From Deltaproteobacteria bacterium (lineage in GTDB: Bacteria > Bdellovibrionota > UBA1018): a stretch of 8,906 nt of DNA. Shown piece by piece: positions 7,976 to 8,906 of the stretch. Location: the NCBI GenBank assembly GCA_016194835.1, contig JACQAU010000188.1, positions 1 to 8,906 on the forward strand. Reading direction: 5' to 3'. The notes beneath the pieces were generated by a model. The model ran no database searches. It saw nothing but the letters and a program-made list of their open reading frames with translations, and had not been told where the DNA came from. Within the stretch, counting starts at the first letter, position 1. Every line of letters starts with the position of its first letter. The translations under genes were made by a program, and so were the position numbers.

Positions 7976-8216
7976 TTTTGATCTCAATTAGCTGTGCTTC
8001 GCTTCTCCGAAGAGCAATAATAGTTCCACGCACCCGGATAGCGATAGGATCTTTAGTAATGGGTGCCTCATGAATAACCTCAACCCTAGTACCTTCTAAA
8101 AAACCCATTTCAAGCAAACGATTTGAAATTTTATGGTTTTCTTCGACTTTCACAATAATACCAGCTTCGCCTTTATTGAGCTCTCCTAATGTTTTTGGCT
8201 TTTTACTCATAAACAT
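7968..8216 (-). CDS. feoA: FeoA, SH3-like partner of FeoB
   Basis: Small cytosolic SH3-fold protein needed for full FeoB activity in systems studied. The 82 residues show the family core RLLEMGFLEGTRVEVIHE (33-50), then PIAIRVRGTIIALRRSEAQL (57-76), at the usual length of about 75-85. The first ATG (8216) or the third codon ATG (8210) could start it. Neither has a Shine-Dalgarno sequence, and the predicted transcription start falls at about 8215, so a leaderless message starting at 8216 is likely. It is the first gene of the operon, and its end overlaps feoB by eight bases. A perfect 16-bp palindrome covers its start codon. Confidence 0.95.
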   Translation of the reverse strand: MFMSKKPKTLGELNKGEAGIIVKVEENHKISNRLLEMGFLEGTRVEVIHEAPITKDPIAIRVRGTIIALRRSEAQLIEIKNE

Positions 8217-8224
8217 ATGTTTAT
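8209..8224. promoter_or_regulatory. Perfect 16-bp palindrome over the feoA start (candidate ArsR-family operator)
   Basis: ATAAACATATGTTTAT is a perfect inverted repeat covering the feoA start codon (8214-8216) and touching the predicted -10 box. Its core, ACATATGT flanked by A/T, resembles sites bound by SmtB/CzrA-type repressors. A second perfect palindrome, ATATATTAATATAT (8223-8236), overlaps it by two bases and spans the -10 region. The likely ligand is the regulator encoded at 8381-8737, which is inferred from position and motif. Confidence 0.55.
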
Positions 8225-8250
8225 ATATTAATATATCTTGGTGATGTCAA
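8217..8250 (-). promoter_or_regulatory. Promoter of the feo-cus operon
   Basis: On the minus strand a perfect -35 TTGACA (8250-8245) is followed by 17 bases and TATATA (8227-8222); TATAAA at 8224-8219 is an alternative with 20 bases. With the 17-base spacing, transcription would begin near 8215-8216, at the feoA ATG. I found no other comparable promoter before the six genes. Confidence 0.62.
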
Positions 8251-8262
8251 CAAGGAAATAAT

Positions 8263-8373
8263 ATGATAAACAGTAACAGTAACAGTAACTGTTACTGTTA
8301 CTGTTACTGTTACTGTTACTGTAAAGTTATCAGTTTTAAACTTGACAAAACATTAATATATTTATATATATGA
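8263..8373 (+). CDS. Possible 36-residue repeat-encoded Cys/Tyr peptide
   Basis: ATG at 8263 is preceded by AAGGA (8252-8256) at six bases, the best-placed ribosome binding site near the regulator gene. The frame runs 36 codons to TGA (8371-8373), seven bases before the regulator start. The hexanucleotide repeat gives the product MINSNSNSN followed by alternating Cys-Tyr (six Cys), then KVISFKLDKT and a hydrophobic end. It could be a metal- or cysteine-linked leader peptide or a chance reading of the repeat. I see no convincing plus-strand promoter for it, and the predicted regulator promoter lies inside it. No family is recognised. Confidence 0.25.
   Translation: MINSNSNSNCYCYCYCYCYCKVISFKLDKTLIYLYI
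8269..8324. repeat. GTAACA/CTGTTA hexanucleotide inverted repeat between divergent promoters
   Basis: Three CAGTAA units (8271-8288) are followed by five CTGTTA units (8289-8318) and one CTGTAA. The orientation switch makes a hairpin: CAGTAACAGTAACA pairs with TGTTACTGTTACTG around a five-base loop, and other registers are possible. There is no T tract on either side, so it is not a standard terminator. It contains the 17-base core found in cusB (4511-4527). Confidence 0.93.
8342..8370 (+). promoter_or_regulatory. Promoter of the ArsR-family regulator gene
   Basis: A perfect -35 TTGACA (8342-8347), 17 bases, then TATATA (8365-8370), the same boxes and spacing as the feoA promoter. Transcription would begin near 8377, leaving about four bases before the ATG at 8381, so the message is nearly leaderless. 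This agrees with the absence of a ribosome binding site there. Confidence 0.6.
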
Positions 8374-8381
8374 ATATATTA
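8354..8381. promoter_or_regulatory. 28-bp near-perfect palindrome (candidate autoregulatory operator)
   Basis: The two 14-base halves are TAATATATTTATAT and ATATGAATATATTA, inverted repeats with a single mismatched pair. The element covers the -10 box, the predicted transcription start and the first base of the regulator ATG, so binding there would block transcription. The half-site ATATGAATAT is the kind of sequence used by SmtB/CzrA-type repressors. Compare ATATGTTTATATATTA at 8216-8231 in the feoA promoter. Confidence 0.6.
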
Positions 8382-8737
8382 TGCTATCACATTTGCAAAC
8401 AGAATTACCATCACATAGAGTTGCTCGAAAAAAAATTATACGCCAAATGCAGCCTAAAAAAATGTTTTTCCTCTTGGCAGAAACTTTTCTGGCTTTAGGA
8501 GATGCATCGCGAGTGCAAATAATTTGGGCACTTTCACAAGGAGAGCTTTGTGTAGGCGAAATTGCTGAGCTTCTAGAAATGAGCCAACCAACTGTAAGTC
8601 ATCATCTAAGAACTCTTAGAAATCTAAAACTTGTTAAAGTTAGAAAAAACGGCCGCACATCGTCTTACTCCTTAGATGACAAACATATTGAAAACCTGCT
8701 GCATGAGGGAATTAAACACGTTTCAGATTTTCTTTAA
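8381..8737 (+). CDS. ArsR/SmtB-family metal-responsive repressor, SmtB/CzrA-like
   Basis: A 118-residue winged-helix repressor expected to leave DNA when it binds metal. The order is a basic N-terminal extension (1-28), dimer helix with ALGDASRVQIIWALS (38-52), helix-turn-helix ELCVGEIAELLEMSQPTVSH (55-74) then HLRTLRNLKLV, wing (KNGRTSSYSL, 89-98), and alpha-5 helix DKHIENLLHEGIKHVSDF (100-117). Against SmtB, D100, H102, H113 and D116 match D104, H106, H117 and E120, the alpha-5 zinc/cobalt site. The ArsR-type CVC arsenite motif is absent (CVG). C57 matches SmtB C61, but no N-terminal Cys is present to complete an alpha-3N site. The ATG at 8381 has no ribosome binding site; later ATGs (8447, 8462) also lack one and would cut the N terminus. 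It faces away from the operon it probably controls. Confidence 0.9.
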   Translation: MLSHLQTELPSHRVARKKIIRQMQPKKMFFLLAETFLALGDASRVQIIWALSQGELCVGEIAELLEMSQPTVSHHLRTLRNLKLVKVRKNGRTSSYSLDDKHIENLLHEGIKHVSDFL

Positions 8738-8906
8738 AAATATCCCAACTAAACTCCATAAGAAATTAATGTTTCAGTGTACGTAACTAGTCAGCAGTTT
8801 CTATAGTTCAAAGAAACTCTGTGTCAGTGAGCGGTGTCTGTGTCAGTGCCAGATGACAGTGCCGGATAACTGTTTGCCAGTTTACCAGACTGCCTGAATG
8901 CCAGGC
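8738..8906. repeat. Gene-free right end with short degenerate repeats
   Basis: No gene is evident here. CTGTGTCAGTG occurs at 8819-8829 and 8838-8848 (19-base period). CAGTGCCAGATGA and CAGTGCCGGATAA follow back to back (8844-8856, 8857-8869), and several CTGGCA/TGCCAG-like words continue to the edge. The last 15 bases can fold as GCCTG-AATGC-CAGGC. A weak hairpin, AGTTTCT/AGAAACT (8796-8802, 8812-8818), has no T tract. The last 90 bases look richer in G and C than the rest of the window. Confidence 0.55.

Noticed and set aside
7976..7987. TTG start extending FeoB by four residues
   Set aside because: The family normally begins right before the hydrophobic strand and G1 motif, which fits the ATG at 7975.
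8217..8250. Fur or FNR box in the feoA promoter
   Set aside because: The AT-rich palindromes do not match the Fur 19-mer well. TTGGT-N3-GTCAA at 8238-8250 has the wrong spacing for FNR.
8796..8818. AGTTTCT/AGAAACT hairpin as the terminator of the regulator gene
   Set aside because: A seven-base AT-rich stem with a nine-base loop and no T tract after it is too weak to call.

Overview
The window is an AT-rich stretch from a Gram-negative bacterium, since it encodes a TolC-type outer-membrane protein and an RND pump. The taxon cannot be fixed from sequence alone. The form of FeoB and the overall composition would fit a free-living proteobacterium or a Bdellovibrionota-like lineage, but that is a weak guess. 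Nearly the whole window is one tightly packed metal-transport operon on the minus strand, with an ArsR/SmtB-family regulator gene facing away from it at the right end.

Read in the direction of transcription (right to left), the operon runs feoA (8216-7968), feoB (7975-6116), a 59-residue FeoB-associated Cys-tail membrane protein (6116-5937), a cusC-like outer-membrane channel gene (5882-4584), a cusB-like adaptor gene with an N-terminal heavy-metal-binding domain (4579-3404) and a cusA-like RND permease gene (3338-87). Gaps are -8, -1, 54, 4 and 65 bases, so co-transcription and some translational coupling are likely. A possible next gene begins at 55 and runs off the left edge. The unusual point is the pairing of a Feo-type importer with a complete CusCBA-type exporter in one unit.

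The divergent regulator (8381-8737) keeps the alpha-5 ligand pattern of the SmtB/CzrA zinc/cobalt sensors (D100, H102, H113, D116). Both it and feoA have a TTGACA-N17-TATATA promoter, no Shine-Dalgarno sequence, and a start codon at or within a few bases of the predicted transcription start. Each promoter also carries a long AT-rich palindrome over the -10/start region, which looks like paired operators for autoregulation and operon control.

Three repeat systems are superimposed. (1) A GTAACA/CTGTTA hexanucleotide inverted repeat lies between the two promoters and again inside cusB, where it encodes the Asn/Ser-rich N terminus of the adaptor. The intergenic copy also lies in a 36-codon ORF with a good ribosome binding site (8263-8373). 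(2) An 11-bp tandem repeat fills the cusB-cusA gap and creates a chain of overlapping stop/start codons. (3) A set of short degenerate repeats occupies the right end (8819-8906).
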